Position numbers and translations under genes: made by a program. Of a stretch of DNA of 64,000 bases, positions 36,301 to 44,457 are shown piece by piece. Source of the DNA: Bradyrhizobium sp. 1. GTDB taxonomy: Bacteria; Pseudomonadota; Alphaproteobacteria; Rhizobiales; Xanthobacteraceae. Below the pieces are notes generated by a model, which was given only the letters and a program-made list of their open reading frames with translations, was not told the DNA's origin and did not search any database. The stretch's first letter is position 1, and each line of letters opens with the position of its first letter. The stretch lies in the NCBI RefSeq assembly GCF_023073315.1, contig NZ_JADPJH010000002.1:186001-250000 (forward strand), read 5' to 3'.

Positions 36301-36616
36301 CCTTCGCGAGCTGCTGCAACGCCGCAAGGCCATACGCCCAATAGGACTCGCCGCCGATCAGGCGCACCAGAATGCCCCGCGCCTGCGACAGCGTCCGCTC
36401 GATATAGGTGTCGATCGACAGCGGATGACGGAGCTCTGCGAGATTGGCGAGCCGCAGCGATGGCAGGCTGTTACGGCCTCTGCGCCATCCGGCTGCGAAC
36501 GCCGCAAGATCGGAATCCGAATACGAGAGCACCACGAGATCGGCCGGGTCTTGGCCGATGTCTCTGGGCGTCGCGGTCTCCTCCAGACCGCGGCTCTCGC
36601 GGAAGACGACGTGCAT
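33368..36616 (-). CDS. cobN: Cobaltochelatase large subunit
   Basis: The 1,082-residue CobN that binds hydrogenobyrinate a,c-diamide and inserts Co2+ with an ATP-driven CobST partner. The family core VHMGAHGTLEWLPGKSVAL is at about residues 532-550, with FHFAAIQCGQSIIAVQPERG before it and LPTGRNLFAVDPRAVPT and DLWGSATMRTAGEEFAMAL after it. It is shorter than the classical Pseudomonas denitrificans enzyme (about 1,275 residues) but both ends look normal. The CobS and CobT chelatase subunits are not in the window. It lies 29 bases after cobW and overlaps cobG by four bases. Confidence 0.96.
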   Translation of the reverse strand: MHVVFRESRGLEETATPRDIGQDPADLVVLSYSDSDLAAFAAGWRRGRNSLPSLRLANLAELRHPLSIDTYIERTLSQARGILVRLIGGESYWAYGLAALQQLAKDRNIVLAVLPADGRDDTRLDAYSTLPVSTLRRLKVLCDTGGPVAAQAAIAQLALASGLYAGPIVGETTVPEMGLYDPARGVIAAPLADDGKPRALVTFYRSYLTAADTGPIDALIAALREKGFEAYGVFVTSLKAPGVADWLRGHLARNPPAAIVNATAFSAMGEDGTTPFDAASCPVFQVALSSARREDWAESLRGLSPGDLAMHVVLPEVDGRVFTGVVSFKSASVRDPDLQFSHLAHRPDEERVTAVAARVAAWRSLAEKPIAEKRIAVVLSNYPGRPHQIAHAVGLDALASVKALVSDLAEAGFDVATVHALGETLLKQQLTWSVADYRAALSRLPQSLQDDLAQAWGAPEADSSCRDGMFHFAAIQCGQSIIAVQPERGDATTRDSDYHDLARTPRHAYVAFYLWLREQDCDAVVHMGAHGTLEWLPGKSVALSSSCWPEALIGDLPVIYPFIVNDPGEAAQAKRRLGAVTIGHLPPPLEPSAVPEGLRRLERLLDEYSTADGLDPARRQRLIAAIRDEARVAGLEDDLGLDASAAPAEAIPRIDRFVCDLKESQFGDGLHVFGRGACGAAERDALRAALAGERVAPGPSGSPYRGRQDVLPTGRNLFAVDPRAVPTPSAHAQGIKLAEELLRRHLQDHGDWPKGLVVDLWGSATMRTAGEEFAMALHLAGLAPRWDHASSRVTGYDIIVPAELGRPRIDVTLRVSGLFRDVFSGLAQLFEAASEALAEREEEGDENPYLHRISRVFAPRPGQYGAGLSAIPDTFTPETRDAAGEAWLSASSWAFSADGEIKANRAGIEQRIASADAFVHIQDLPETDLLLAADYAGHEAGVAAAAAHLGGTGPSLYHLDTTRPEQPHARTLTEEISRVVRARAANPAWIAGMMRHGFRGAAEITATLEHMAAFAHLAGAVPPHLFDLYYDATLGNDDVRAFMGRENPAALAAMETCFTRLHEASLWRTRRNSIAAALREAS

Positions 36617-36630
36617 CAGATCCCAGGTCC

Positions 36631-36660
36631 TTAAATACCAAGTCTTTAAATACCAAGTCC
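36631..36660. repeat. 15-bp tandem duplication across the cobW stop
   Basis: TTAAATACCAAGTCT (36631-36645) is followed directly by TTAAATACCAAGTCC (36646-36660), 14 of 15 identical. The right copy encodes the last codons and TAA stop of cobW on the minus strand; the left copy lies in the cobW-cobN spacer. It looks like a recent slippage duplication that lengthened the spacer without changing either protein. Confidence 0.85.
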
Positions 36661-37680
36661 TGCCTTGATGGCGGCCTCGTCGATATCGCCGTGCTCGCCG
36701 ATCACAACGAGCTTCGATTGCCTGTGACCTGCGCCCCAGGGCTTATCGAACTGGTGGCGCACGCGTTCGCCGACCGCCTGCAACAACAGGCGCATCGGCT
36801 TGCCCGCGACAGCGATATACCCCTTGGCGCGCAGAACGTTCTGCTCGCGCGCCAGCTTCTGGACCGATGCAACCAGCGCGTCGACATCGGCCACCTCAGG
36901 AAGATCGATCACGACGGACGCGAAATCATCATGCTCGTGCTCCTCCTCGCCGTCATGATGCGAGGGACGCGCGGCGAGATCGTTTTCGGCGGCAGCGCCG
37001 AGGCCGAGGATGAGGCGGGCGTCGATCGCACCGTCAGTGACGGCGAGCATCGGCACGCGGCGCGGCATCTCGGCGGTGATCACCGCCTTGGCGGCCTCGA
37101 TGCCCGCGGTGCCCGCGAGATCGGCCTTGGTCAGCAGCACGATGTCCGCGCAGGCGATCTGGTCCTCGAACACTTCCGACAGCGGCGTCTCGTGATCCAA
37201 ACTCTCGTCAGCCGCGCGCTGCGCTTCCACCGCAGCCGGATTCGGCGCGAAGCGGCCGGCGGCCACGGCCTCGGCGTCGGCCAGCGCGATCACGCCATCG
37301 ACCGTGATGCGCGAGCGGATCTCCGGCCAGTCGAATGCCTTCAGCAGCGGCTTGGGTAGCGCCAGGCCCGAGGTCTCGATCAGGATATGATCGGGCCGTA
37401 CCGGGCGCGCGAGCAGCTTCTCCATAGTCGGAATGAAATCGTCGGCCACCGTGCAGCAGATGCAGCCATTGGCGAGCTCGATGATGTTCTCTTCCGGGCA
37501 ATTGGCATCGGCGCAGGACTTCAGGATCTCGCCGTCGACGCCTTCGCTGCCGAACTCGTTGACGAGCACGGCGAGCTTCATGCCGTTCGGGTTGGCGAGC
37601 AGATGCTGGATCAGCGTCGTCTTGCCGGAGCCGAGAAAACCCGTGACCACCGTGACCGGGACTTTTGCGAGCGAATTCAT
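36646..37680 (-). CDS. cobW: CobW GTP-dependent metallochaperone
   Basis: The 344-residue CobW of the COG0523 G3E GTPase family, thought to deliver Co2+ to the CobNST chelatase. It shows the P-loop GFLGSGKTT at about residue 14, the metal motif GCICC (Cys-X-Cys-Cys) near residue 73, EIS-type Walker B ILIETSGLALP, the nucleotide motif TKADL, and a His/Glu-rich loop HHDGEEEHEHDD near residue 240 that can bind metal. It overlaps the DUF1636 gene by four bases and is followed by cobN 29 bases on, fitting a metal hand-over role. Confidence 0.95.
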   Translation of the reverse strand: MNSLAKVPVTVVTGFLGSGKTTLIQHLLANPNGMKLAVLVNEFGSEGVDGEILKSCADANCPEENIIELANGCICCTVADDFIPTMEKLLARPVRPDHILIETSGLALPKPLLKAFDWPEIRSRITVDGVIALADAEAVAAGRFAPNPAAVEAQRAADESLDHETPLSEVFEDQIACADIVLLTKADLAGTAGIEAAKAVITAEMPRRVPMLAVTDGAIDARLILGLGAAAENDLAARPSHHDGEEEHEHDDFASVVIDLPEVADVDALVASVQKLAREQNVLRAKGYIAVAGKPMRLLLQAVGERVRHQFDKPWGAGHRQSKLVVIGEHGDIDEAAIKAGLGI

Positions 37681-38051
37681 TCAGCGGCCTCCGGCACGAC
37701 GGCCATGGGGGGAATACGCGCAAGCGACTGCTTGCGGAAAATCTCGGGACGGCTGCGCCAGGGCACGAGGCCGTCGGGCGCGGCTGCATACGCCGCAGCG
37801 CCGGCAACGACGTCCTGCGCATTCGCATCCGACAGACGACCATAGACATAAGACCAGCGGCCGGGCGCGCTGAGCGCGACCGAGCAGCCCTGGCTGCATG
37901 CAGACAGGCATTCGACGGGAACCACATTGACGCCGTCGGGCACCCCAGCCTCGAGGATGGCACCATGCAGACGCTTGCCCGGCGCGACTTCGCCCTCGCC
38001 AGGCGTCTCGCCGGCGCGGCAGGTGATGCAGACGTGAAGTGTGACGGTCAT
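37677..38051 (-). CDS. DUF1636 small cysteine-rich protein, first gene of the cob operon
   Basis: A 124-residue protein of the DUF1636 (metal-binding, thioredoxin-like ferredoxin) family. Cysteines are grouped as VCITCR near residue 8 and CLSACSQGC near residue 48, a layout like the thioredoxin-fold [2Fe-2S] ferredoxins. In many alphaproteobacteria this family is encoded next to cobW; an electron-transfer or metal-relay role for cobalt insertion is possible but unproven. It is the first gene after the third riboswitch, and its ribosome site is buried in a hairpin. An ATGA overlap links it to cobW. Confidence 0.85.
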   Translation of the reverse strand: MTVTLHVCITCRAGETPGEGEVAPGKRLHGAILEAGVPDGVNVVPVECLSACSQGCSVALSAPGRWSYVYGRLSDANAQDVVAGAAAYAAAPDGLVPWRSRPEIFRKQSLARIPPMAVVPEAAE

Positions 38052-38089
38052 CGCCTCTTCCAGAAAAAACAGCGGGAGGCGAAGAGGCG
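38052..38089 (-). promoter_or_regulatory. Ribosome-site sequestering hairpin of the cob operon
   Basis: On the minus strand CGCCTCTTC (38089-38081) pairs perfectly with GAAGAGGCG (38060-38052) across a 20-base loop rich in T. The second arm contains the GAGG ribosome site and touches the ATG of the DUF1636 gene at 38051. It lies about 70 bases downstream of the cobalamin riboswitch aptamer, so it is a good candidate for the part that shuts down translation when B12 is bound. Confidence 0.7.
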
Positions 38090-38159
38090 CACGGACCTGG
38101 CTTGAGAGTCCGCTTCCCCGTCGCGGAACACCCCGTCCGCCGGTCCAAAACTCGTCCGC

Positions 38160-38335
38160 GCTGGCAGGTCTCCCGGCTTGCGGAGCAGGGTTTTACCCTT
38201 CGATCCCCACCTTCCCGATTCCCAAGGGAACCAGTGGCTTCGGGCATCTCTCCGGTCACGGTCGCGGGGGCGGCTGCAGTTTGAACCCAAATCTTGCCGA
38301 TTCGGACCCTATCGCATTCCCTCTTCGCCTGTCAT
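38160..38335 (-). ncRNA. Cobalamin riboswitch, main cob operon leader
   Basis: The minus strand shows GACAGGCGAAGAGGGAATGCG at the 5' side, GCAGCCGCCCCCGCGACCGT, GAAGCCACTGG, TCGGGAAGGTGG and the closing AAGCCGGGAGACCTGCC. The core differs slightly from the commonest form (GCGACCGTGACCGG), but all B12-box parts are in order. It is the leader of DUF1636-cobW-cobN-cobG-cobH-cobI-cobJ and probably the later genes of the run. The plus-strand cobO starts 70 bases from its other end and is not a target by orientation. Confidence 0.93.
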
Positions 38336-38405
38336 AGGACAGGAACCAACGCCGGGCCACCATTTGCCCCCGGCCGCCTCTTGTCAAGCCGAAGGACCGG
38401 GACCG

Positions 38406-39041
38406 ATGACGCCTGAACCGGATACCCAAACAGCTCAGGAAACCGACGCCCGTCACGCCCAGAAAATGGCGAAAATCAAGGTCGCCCGCGACAAGATCAT
38501 GGCGACCAAGAGCGGCGAAAAGGGCCTCATCATTGTCCACACCGGCGCCGGCAAGGGCAAGTCCTCCTCCGCCTTCGGCATGATCGTCCGCTGCGTCGCC
38601 CATGGCTTGCCCTGCGCGGTGGTGCAGTTCATCAAGGGCGCTTGGGATACCGGCGAGCGGCGCCTGCTCACCGGCCATTTCGGCGAGCTCTGCCAGTTCC
38701 ACGCCATGGGCGAGGGTTTTACCTGGGAGACGCAGGACCGCGCCCGTGACATCGCCGCCGCGCGCGCCGGCTGGGCGAAGGCCAAGGAGCTGATCCTCGA
38801 TTCGAACCTCCGCATGGTCGTGCTGGACGAGATCAACATCGCGCTGCGCTACGACTATCTCGACATCGCTGAGGTCGTCGACTTCCTGAAAACGCACAAG
38901 CCGCCGATGACGCATGTCGTGCTCACCGGACGCAACGCCAAGGACGAGCTGATCGAGATCGCCGATCTCGTCACCGAGATGACGCTGGTCAAGCACCCCT
39001 TCCGCTCCGGCATCAAGGCGCAAGCCGGTGTCGAGTTCTGA
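38406..39041 (+). CDS. cobO: Cob(I)yrinic acid a,c-diamide adenosyltransferase
   Basis: The 211-residue CobO/BtuR-type corrinoid adenosyltransferase that attaches the 5'-deoxyadenosyl group to cobalt. The P-loop-like motif [17 protein letters not shown] is at about residues 43-58, with [17 protein letters not shown] and [16 protein letters not shown] following. ATG 38406 is used; the longer frame upstream belongs to the riboswitch region. cobQ starts 12 bases after its stop and probably shares its transcript. It is divergent from the main operon and carries no riboswitch on its strand. Confidence 0.95.
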   Translation: MTPEPDTQTAQETDARHAQKMAKIKVARDKIMATKSGEKGLIIVHTGAGKGKSSSAFGMIVRCVAHGLPCAVVQFIKGAWDTGERRLLTGHFGELCQFHAMGEGFTWETQDRARDIAAARAGWAKAKELILDSNLRMVVLDEINIALRYDYLDIAEVVDFLKTHKPPMTHVVLTGRNAKDELIEIADLVTEMTLVKHPFRSGIKAQAGVEF

Positions 39042-39052
39042 AGATACTCGCT

Positions 39053-40501
39053 ATGGCACGCGCATTGATGATCCAGGGGGCCGGCTCGGACGTGGGCAAG
39101 TCGCTCATCGTCGCCGGCCTCGCGCGCGCCTTCACGCGGCGCGGCCTGCGCGTGCTCCCCTTCAAGCCGCAGAACATGTCGAACAATGCGGCTGTCACCG
39201 TCGATGGCGGCGAGATCGGCCGCGCCCAGGCGTTGCAGGCCCTCGCCGCCGGCGTCGAGCCACACACTGACATGAACCCGGTGCTGCTCAAGCCCGAGAC
39301 CGATGTCGGCGCACAGGTCGTCGTGCACGGAAAGCGCGTCGCGACCGCCCGCGCGCGCGAATATGCGGCCATGAAGCCTTCGCTGATGGGCGCGGTGCTG
39401 GAGAGTTTCGAGCGACTGAAGGCGCGCTCTGATCTGGTGCTGGTCGAAGGCGCCGGCAGCCCCGCCGAGGTGAACCTGCGCAAGGCCGATATCGCCAATA
39501 TGGGCTTTGCGCGCAAGGCCGACGTGCCGGTGGTGCTGGTCGGCGACATCGACCGTGGCGGTGTCATCGCCCAGCTCGTCGGCATCAAGACGGTGATCGA
39601 CCCCGACGATGCCGCGATGATCCAGGGTTTTGTCATCAACAAGTTTCGTGGCGATCCCACGCTTTTCGACGACGGCTACAGACTGATCGAAGAGAAGACA
39701 GCCTGGCGTGGCCTCGGTGTGCTGCCCTGGTTCACCCGCGCCGGCGAGCTGCCGGCTGAGGATGCGCTTGGCCTGACCGACGCGCGCAAGCCGGGCCAAT
39801 GCAAGATCGCCTGCCTCGCGCTGTCGCGGATCGCCAATTTCGACGATCTCGATCCGCTCAAGCTCGAGCCTGGTGTCGACCTCATCATGGTACGTCCGGG
39901 CGAAGCGATTCCGGGCGATGTCCGGCTCGTGATCATTCCCGGCTCAAAATCGACGCGAGGCGATCTCGCTTTCCTGCGCGCACAGGGCTGGGACATTGAT
40001 CTGCTCGCGCATCACCGCAGGGGCGGCCATGTGCTCGGTCTCTGCGGCGGCTATCAGATGCTGGGGCGCAGCGTTGCCGACCCCGATGGCATCGAAGGCC
40101 CGGCCGGCGATACGCCGGGTCTCGGACTTCTGGATGTTGAGACGGTAATGAGCCCGCAGAAAACGTTGACGCGTGTTGCGGCCGTACATGCCGCCACGGA
40201 GCAGCCGATCGAGGCTTACGAAATCCACATCGGGCGCACCGATGGGCCGGATCGCGTGCGTCCGTTCGCGAAGCTGAACGGCGAGCCGGAGGGCGCGATC
40301 TCGAGGGATGGACGCGTGCAAGGCAGCTATCTGCACGGCCTGTTCACGTCGGACGATTTTCGCAGGGCGTTCCTGGCCAAGCTCGACATTCCCGCGGGTA
40401 ACGAGCCGTATCATGCGAGGGTCGAGAGCGCGCTCGATGCGCTCGCCGATCACATCGAAAAGTATCTCGACGTCGACGGCCTCCTCGCGCTAGCGCGTTA
40501 G
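39053..40501 (+). CDS. cobQ: Cobyric acid synthase
   Basis: The 482-residue CobQ that amidates the b, d, e and g side chains of adenosylcobyrinate a,c-diamide. The N-terminal synthetase domain has [19 protein letters not shown] and [13 protein letters not shown]. The C-terminal class I glutaminase has the nucleophile in [13 protein letters not shown] and histidine in [11 protein letters not shown]. It ends by overlapping the convergent decarboxylase gene by 12 bases. Confidence 0.97.
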   Translation: MARALMIQGAGSDVGKSLIVAGLARAFTRRGLRVLPFKPQNMSNNAAVTVDGGEIGRAQALQALAAGVEPHTDMNPVLLKPETDVGAQVVVHGKRVATARAREYAAMKPSLMGAVLESFERLKARSDLVLVEGAGSPAEVNLRKADIANMGFARKADVPVVLVGDIDRGGVIAQLVGIKTVIDPDDAAMIQGFVINKFRGDPTLFDDGYRLIEEKTAWRGLGVLPWFTRAGELPAEDALGLTDARKPGQCKIACLALSRIANFDDLDPLKLEPGVDLIMVRPGEAIPGDVRLVIIPGSKSTRGDLAFLRAQGWDIDLLAHHRRGGHVLGLCGGYQMLGRSVADPDGIEGPAGDTPGLGLLDVETVMSPQKTLTRVAAVHAATEQPIEAYEIHIGRTDGPDRVRPFAKLNGEPEGAISRDGRVQGSYLHGLFTSDDFRRAFLAKLDIPAGNEPYHARVESALDALADHIEKYLDVDGLLALAR

Positions 40502-41455
40502 AACCTCGGCAAGGCGGGTCCATTCGGACTCACTGCCCGGAAGCCCGAGCCGCAGCCATGCCGGTCTTTGCGCGAACACACGCGACCAGATTTGGCCACG
40601 TGCCAGCTTCTCCTGCGCGACAAGCGCGTCAGGCATTTCATAGAGACGAAACAGCGGCGCTCCGCCGACGAACCGCCAGCCCTGTGCTTGCGCCATCTCG
40701 TCGAGGCGGGCACAGTCACGCACAAGCCGCGCTGACGTGGCCTCCGCCCAGGCATCATCGCGCAACGCGCGGCAACCGACTGTGATCGCCGCACCCGAGA
40801 CCGGCCATGGCCCCGACATCGCAGCGAGCTTTGCGACGTCGGCCGCATCGCCAAGCGCAAAGCCCAGCCGCAGACCGGCAAGGCCATAAAACTTGCCGAA
40901 CGAGCGCAGGATCACCAGTCCCGGCCGATCCGCCTCAGATGCCAGCGACAGCTGCGGAACGGCATCGGTAAAACTCTCGTCGATGACGAGACGGCCGACG
41001 CGCGGCAGCAGCGCCAGCAATTCCTTTGGTGCAAATTGCCGGCCATCGGGATTGTTAGGGCTGACGACAACCGCAAGGTCCGCGCCTGCCAGCGCGTCAA
41101 GCTCCTCGACCTCCTGCACATCCCAGCGCGCCGCCGACAGCACCCCGGCATATTCATTATAGGTCGGCGCGAAGATGCGCGCGCGGCCGGGCGCCGCTAG
41201 TTGCGGCAACAATTGAATCGCGGCCTGCGCGCCGCCCATGGCTACGATCGCCGCGCTCGTGCGGTAGGCGTGCCGCGCCGCCTGATGCAGTGCATCGATC
41301 TCGGCGTGCGACGGCAGCGCGCTCCACGCGCGCGCGCTGATCTCGCCTACAGGGTAAGGCAACCGGTTGATCCCGGTCGACAGATCGATCCAGTCCTCCG
41401 CGCGCCCGCCAAAACGCTGCTGGGCCAGATCGAGATTTCCACCGTGCTCGCGCAT
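40490..41455 (-). CDS. cobD: L-threonine-O-3-phosphate decarboxylase
   Basis: A 321-residue PLP-dependent class I/II aminotransferase-fold enzyme (CobD of Salmonella, CobC of Pseudomonas denitrificans). It makes (R)-1-amino-2-propanol phosphate, the linker joined to cobyric acid. It starts [16 protein letters not shown] as homologues do, with [22 protein letters not shown] and the PLP lysine region [22 protein letters not shown] 41455 is preferred; a GTG at 41470 overlapping the cbiB stop is an alternative. The enzyme using its product, CbiB, is encoded immediately upstream. Confidence 0.94.
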   Translation of the reverse strand: MREHGGNLDLAQQRFGGRAEDWIDLSTGINRLPYPVGEISARAWSALPSHAEIDALHQAARHAYRTSAAIVAMGGAQAAIQLLPQLAAPGRARIFAPTYNEYAGVLSAARWDVQEVEELDALAGADLAVVVSPNNPDGRQFAPKELLALLPRVGRLVIDESFTDAVPQLSLASEADRPGLVILRSFGKFYGLAGLRLGFALGDAADVAKLAAMSGPWPVSGAAITVGCRALRDDAWAEATSARLVRDCARLDEMAQAQGWRFVGGAPLFRLYEMPDALVAQEKLARGQIWSRVFAQRPAWLRLGLPGSESEWTRLAEVLTR

Positions 41456-41466
41456 GCCCTGTTCTT

Positions 41467-42408
41467 TCACGCGAAAGCCAGGATCGCAAGGAGGCCTGCG
41501 AGCAGCAACATGGCGCGGCGGTAGACCGTCAGTCCCTCCCCGATGTCCGCGGCAAGCGGATCGCGCGCGCCTTCGTTGAGCCACGGTTCGTTGGTGGCAC
41601 TGCCGTGATAGATACGGGGACCGCTGAGCCGCACGCCGAGCGCGCCGGCCATCGCCGCCTCCGGCCAGCCCGCGTTGGGCGAACGGTGACGGCGCGCATC
41701 CCGCGTCATGCACGACAGGGCCTCCGATCGGCGCGATGCGAGCAGCACGAACAAGAATCCGGTCAGGCGCGCCGGAATGAAGTTGGCGACGTCGTCGATG
41801 CGCGCCGCCGCCCAGCCGAAGGCTTCGTACCGTTCGCTGCGATGGCCGATCATGGAGTCCAGCGTGTTGATCGCCTTGTAGCCGAGGATACCCGGCAAGC
41901 CGAACAGCGCGCCCCAAAACACCGGCGCGACGATGCCGTCGGAGGCGTTTTCGGCGAGGCTCTCGATCGCTGCGCGCGCGATGCCGGCCTCATCGAGCGC
42001 CGCGGGATCGCGGCCGACGATGCGCGAGACCGCTTCGCGCGCACCGGCGATGTCGTCGCCCCGCAGCGGATTGGCGACGGCCGCGACGTGATCGTGCAAT
42101 GAGCGCAGCGCGACCAGCGGCCAGGCGAGGACCCCCACCAGCACGATTTGAATCCAACCCGAAGGAAGCAAGGACTGAACCGCCCAGCCGAGCGCGACAG
42201 CGAACACGATCACGAGGAGCGCTCCGGCGACGCCAGCAGCGCGGCGAAATGTCGGCGGTGCGGACGACCGATTCCAGGCGGTATCGATGGCGCCGATCAG
42301 CCGACCCAGCCAGGTTACGGGATGGCCGATCCAGGCGAACAGCCACGACGGCCAGCCCAGCAGGGCATCCACCGCCATCGCCACCACCATCGCGCCCGCA
42401 AAACCCAC
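41467..42408 (-). CDS. cbiB: Adenosylcobinamide-phosphate synthase
   Basis: A 313-residue integral membrane protein (CbiB; CobD in Pseudomonas denitrificans) that joins aminopropanol phosphate to adenosylcobyric acid. Several hydrophobic segments are seen, with family blocks GHPVTWLGRLIGAID, AAIESLAENASDGIVAPVFW, AINTLDSMIGHRSERYEAFG and SPNAGWPEAAMAGALGVRL. It and the decarboxylase gene form a two-gene minus-strand unit, divergent from cobP-cobS-bluB across a 120-base promoter region at 42409-42528. Confidence 0.95.
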   Translation of the reverse strand: MGFAGAMVVAMAVDALLGWPSWLFAWIGHPVTWLGRLIGAIDTAWNRSSAPPTFRRAAGVAGALLVIVFAVALGWAVQSLLPSGWIQIVLVGVLAWPLVALRSLHDHVAAVANPLRGDDIAGAREAVSRIVGRDPAALDEAGIARAAIESLAENASDGIVAPVFWGALFGLPGILGYKAINTLDSMIGHRSERYEAFGWAAARIDDVANFIPARLTGFLFVLLASRRSEALSCMTRDARRHRSPNAGWPEAAMAGALGVRLSGPRIYHGSATNEPWLNEGARDPLAADIGEGLTVYRRAMLLLAGLLAILAFA

Positions 42409-42528
42409 ATTCGTCTCCTGTCCCGCCCCTGTTGCGCAAAGCGAGGGGTGAGCGCAAGCCCCCGGCCGCCCGATTTCGGCTTTGTCTTTGGCCGCGTTTG
42501 GTGATTAGTCAGGCCCACAGGAGAGTTT

Positions 42529-43032
42529 ATGGCCGTCATCTTGATCACGGGCGGAGCGCGATCGGGCAAGAGCAAGCGTGCGGAAACGCGCGTGCGCGCC
42601 TTTCCCGGACAGCCCGTCTATGTCGCGACGGCCGAGGCGCTCGATGCGGAAATGGAGACGCGCATCGCGAAGCACCGCGCTCGCCGCGGAACCGACTGGA
42701 TCGAGCGCGAGGTGCCGCTCGATCTCGTGCCCGCGCTGGTCGCAACCGATGGCGGCGGCGCAAGGCTCGTCGATTGCCTGACGCTGTGGCTCTCCAACCT
42801 GATGCACGCGGAGCACGACTGGGAACGCGAGGTGAGCGAGTTGGCCAACGCCCTGCCCCGTCTCAAGAGCCCGGTCATTCTCGTCACCAACGAAGTCGGC
42901 CTCGGCATCGTGCCTGACAACGCGCTGGCGCGCAGCTTTCGCGACGCCGCCGGGATCATGAACCAGACTATCGCGGCCGTTGCGCACGAGGTCGAGTTCG
43001 TTGTCGCCGGCTTGCCGATGAAACTGAAATGA
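42529..43032 (+). CDS. cobP: Adenosylcobinamide kinase / adenosylcobinamide-phosphate guanylyltransferase
   Basis: The 167-residue bifunctional CobP (CobU in Salmonella) that phosphorylates adenosylcobinamide and then attaches GMP. It has the P-loop ILITGGARSGKSKRAE at the N-terminus, VYVATAEALDAEME, the RRGTDWIERE block, and ILVTNEVGLGIVPDNALAR. It overlaps cobS by four bases (ATGA). Confidence 0.96.
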   Translation: MAVILITGGARSGKSKRAETRVRAFPGQPVYVATAEALDAEMETRIAKHRARRGTDWIEREVPLDLVPALVATDGGGARLVDCLTLWLSNLMHAEHDWEREVSELANALPRLKSPVILVTNEVGLGIVPDNALARSFRDAAGIMNQTIAAVAHEVEFVVAGLPMKLK

Positions 43033-43811
43033 TGCCGCGCATAGAGCTTCTCAAAGACATCATCGCCGATCTCAGGATGGCGGCGTCGTTCGTCACGATC
43101 CTTCCCGTCGCATCGTCGAAGCCCGCGGGCGACGGCGCCGTCGCGCGCGCGACCTGGGCCCTTCCCGTCGCGGGACTGCTGGTCGGTCTTGCCGGCGCGT
43201 TGATCTACAAGATCGCCATCCGGTTCGGACTGACACCGAACCTTGCTGCCCTGCTCGCGCTGGCGACGACCGCCCTCATCACCGGCGCGCTGCATGAGGA
43301 CGGGCTTGCCGACACGGCCGACGGGCTCGGCGGTGGCCGCACGCGCGATCGCAAGCTCGAGATCATGCGCGACAGCCGGATCGGCACTTACGGTGTCTGC
43401 GCGCTGATCTTGTCGTTCGGCCTGCGCTGGAGCGCACTCGCGGCGATCGCGAATCCGTGGGCCGTTACGCTTGCGCTATGCGCTGCGCATGCCGCGGCGC
43501 GTGCGGGTGTGCCGGCCTTCATGTCGCTGGTCCCCCCGGCACGGCCGGACGGCCTTTCGGCAAGCGCCGGAGCGCCGCCGGGCCGCAGCGTGGCCGTCGC
43601 ATTTGGTCTTGGAACGCTCGCGCTTGCCCTCGCGCTCGGACCGGGCAAAGCGCTGGTCGGCCTGATCCTGCTGTCGCTCGCCGGCCTGTTGCTCGCGCGT
43701 CTCGCCATCCGCCAGATCGGCGGGCAGACCGGGGATATCCTCGGCGCGCTCGAGCAGACGGGTGAGATCCTGATCCTGCTGGTTGCCGCAGCCTTCCAGA
43801 TGGGACGCTGA
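43029..43811 (+). CDS. cobS: Adenosylcobinamide-GDP ribazoletransferase
   Basis: A 260-residue polytopic membrane enzyme (CobS; CobV in Pseudomonas denitrificans) that joins adenosylcobinamide-GDP with alpha-ribazole or its phosphate, the final condensation. The catalytic acidic motif TGALHEDGLADTADGLGGG is at about residues 86-104, followed by KLEIMRDSRIGTYGVCAL. Multiple hydrophobic stretches follow, and the C-terminal IGGQTGDILGALEQTGE block is conserved. It is followed by bluB after four bases. Confidence 0.95.
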   Translation: MMPRIELLKDIIADLRMAASFVTILPVASSKPAGDGAVARATWALPVAGLLVGLAGALIYKIAIRFGLTPNLAALLALATTALITGALHEDGLADTADGLGGGRTRDRKLEIMRDSRIGTYGVCALILSFGLRWSALAAIANPWAVTLALCAAHAAARAGVPAFMSLVPPARPDGLSASAGAPPGRSVAVAFGLGTLALALALGPGKALVGLILLSLAGLLLARLAIRQIGGQTGDILGALEQTGEILILLVAAAFQMGR

Positions 43812-43815
43812 CGTC

Positions 43816-44448
43816 ATGGTCGAATTCGACGACGCCTTTCGCCAGCAATTGCGCGAGCTGTTCGTTTGGCGCCGCGACGTGCGCCGCTTTCGCAGCGACC
43901 CGCTGCCGGATGGCGCCATCGACCGCCTGATCGAGACCGCCTGCCTCTCGCCCTCGGTCGGCCTCAGCCAGCCCTGGCGTTTTGTCATCGTCGATGATGC
44001 CGCGCGGCGCCGCGCCGTGATCGATGACTTCAGGGCGTGCAACGCCGATGCCCTGACCCGTTACTCCGATGAACGCGCAGCGCGCTATGCCGCGCTCAAA
44101 CTGTCCGGCCTCGAACGGGCGCCCGGCCACCTCGCCGTGTTCGCCGACAAGGCCAGCGATATCGGTCACGGCCTCGGCCGCGCCACCATGCCGGAGACGA
44201 CGGAATACTCCGTGGTCGCCGCCATCACCGCGATGTGGCTCGCCGCGCGTGCCGAAGGCATCGGGCTCGGCTGGGTGTCGATCCTGACCCCGGCGCGCGT
44301 GCACGCCATTCTCGACGTGCCTGATACCTGGAAGTTCATCGCCTATCTCTGCATCGGCTATCCGGAAGCAGAGTGCGACCAGCCGGAGCTGGAGCAAGCG
44401 AAATGGGAACACCGGCGGGGAGCGAGCGAGTTCACGCTGCGGCGCTGA
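43816..44448 (+). CDS. bluB: 5,6-dimethylbenzimidazole synthase
   Basis: The 210-residue BluB, a flavin-destroying nitroreductase-fold enzyme that cuts FMNH2 with oxygen to form 5,6-dimethylbenzimidazole, the lower ligand of cobalamin. Conserved blocks are WRRDVRRFRSDPLPDGAID, CLSPSVGLSQPWRFV, AVFADKASDIGHGLGRATMPET and EGIGLGWVSIL. It ends the cobP-cobS-bluB unit. ATG 43816 follows the cobS stop directly. Its presence with cobT means the organism can make complete cobalamin in air. Confidence 0.95.
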   Translation: MVEFDDAFRQQLRELFVWRRDVRRFRSDPLPDGAIDRLIETACLSPSVGLSQPWRFVIVDDAARRRAVIDDFRACNADALTRYSDERAARYAALKLSGLERAPGHLAVFADKASDIGHGLGRATMPETTEYSVVAAITAMWLAARAEGIGLGWVSILTPARVHAILDVPDTWKFIAYLCIGYPEAECDQPELEQAKWEHRRGASEFTLRR

Positions 44449-44457
44449 TCGCGCCAT

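Noticed and set aside
38160..38405. Riboswitch control of cobO
   Set aside because: The aptamer is oriented away from cobO, toward DUF1636.
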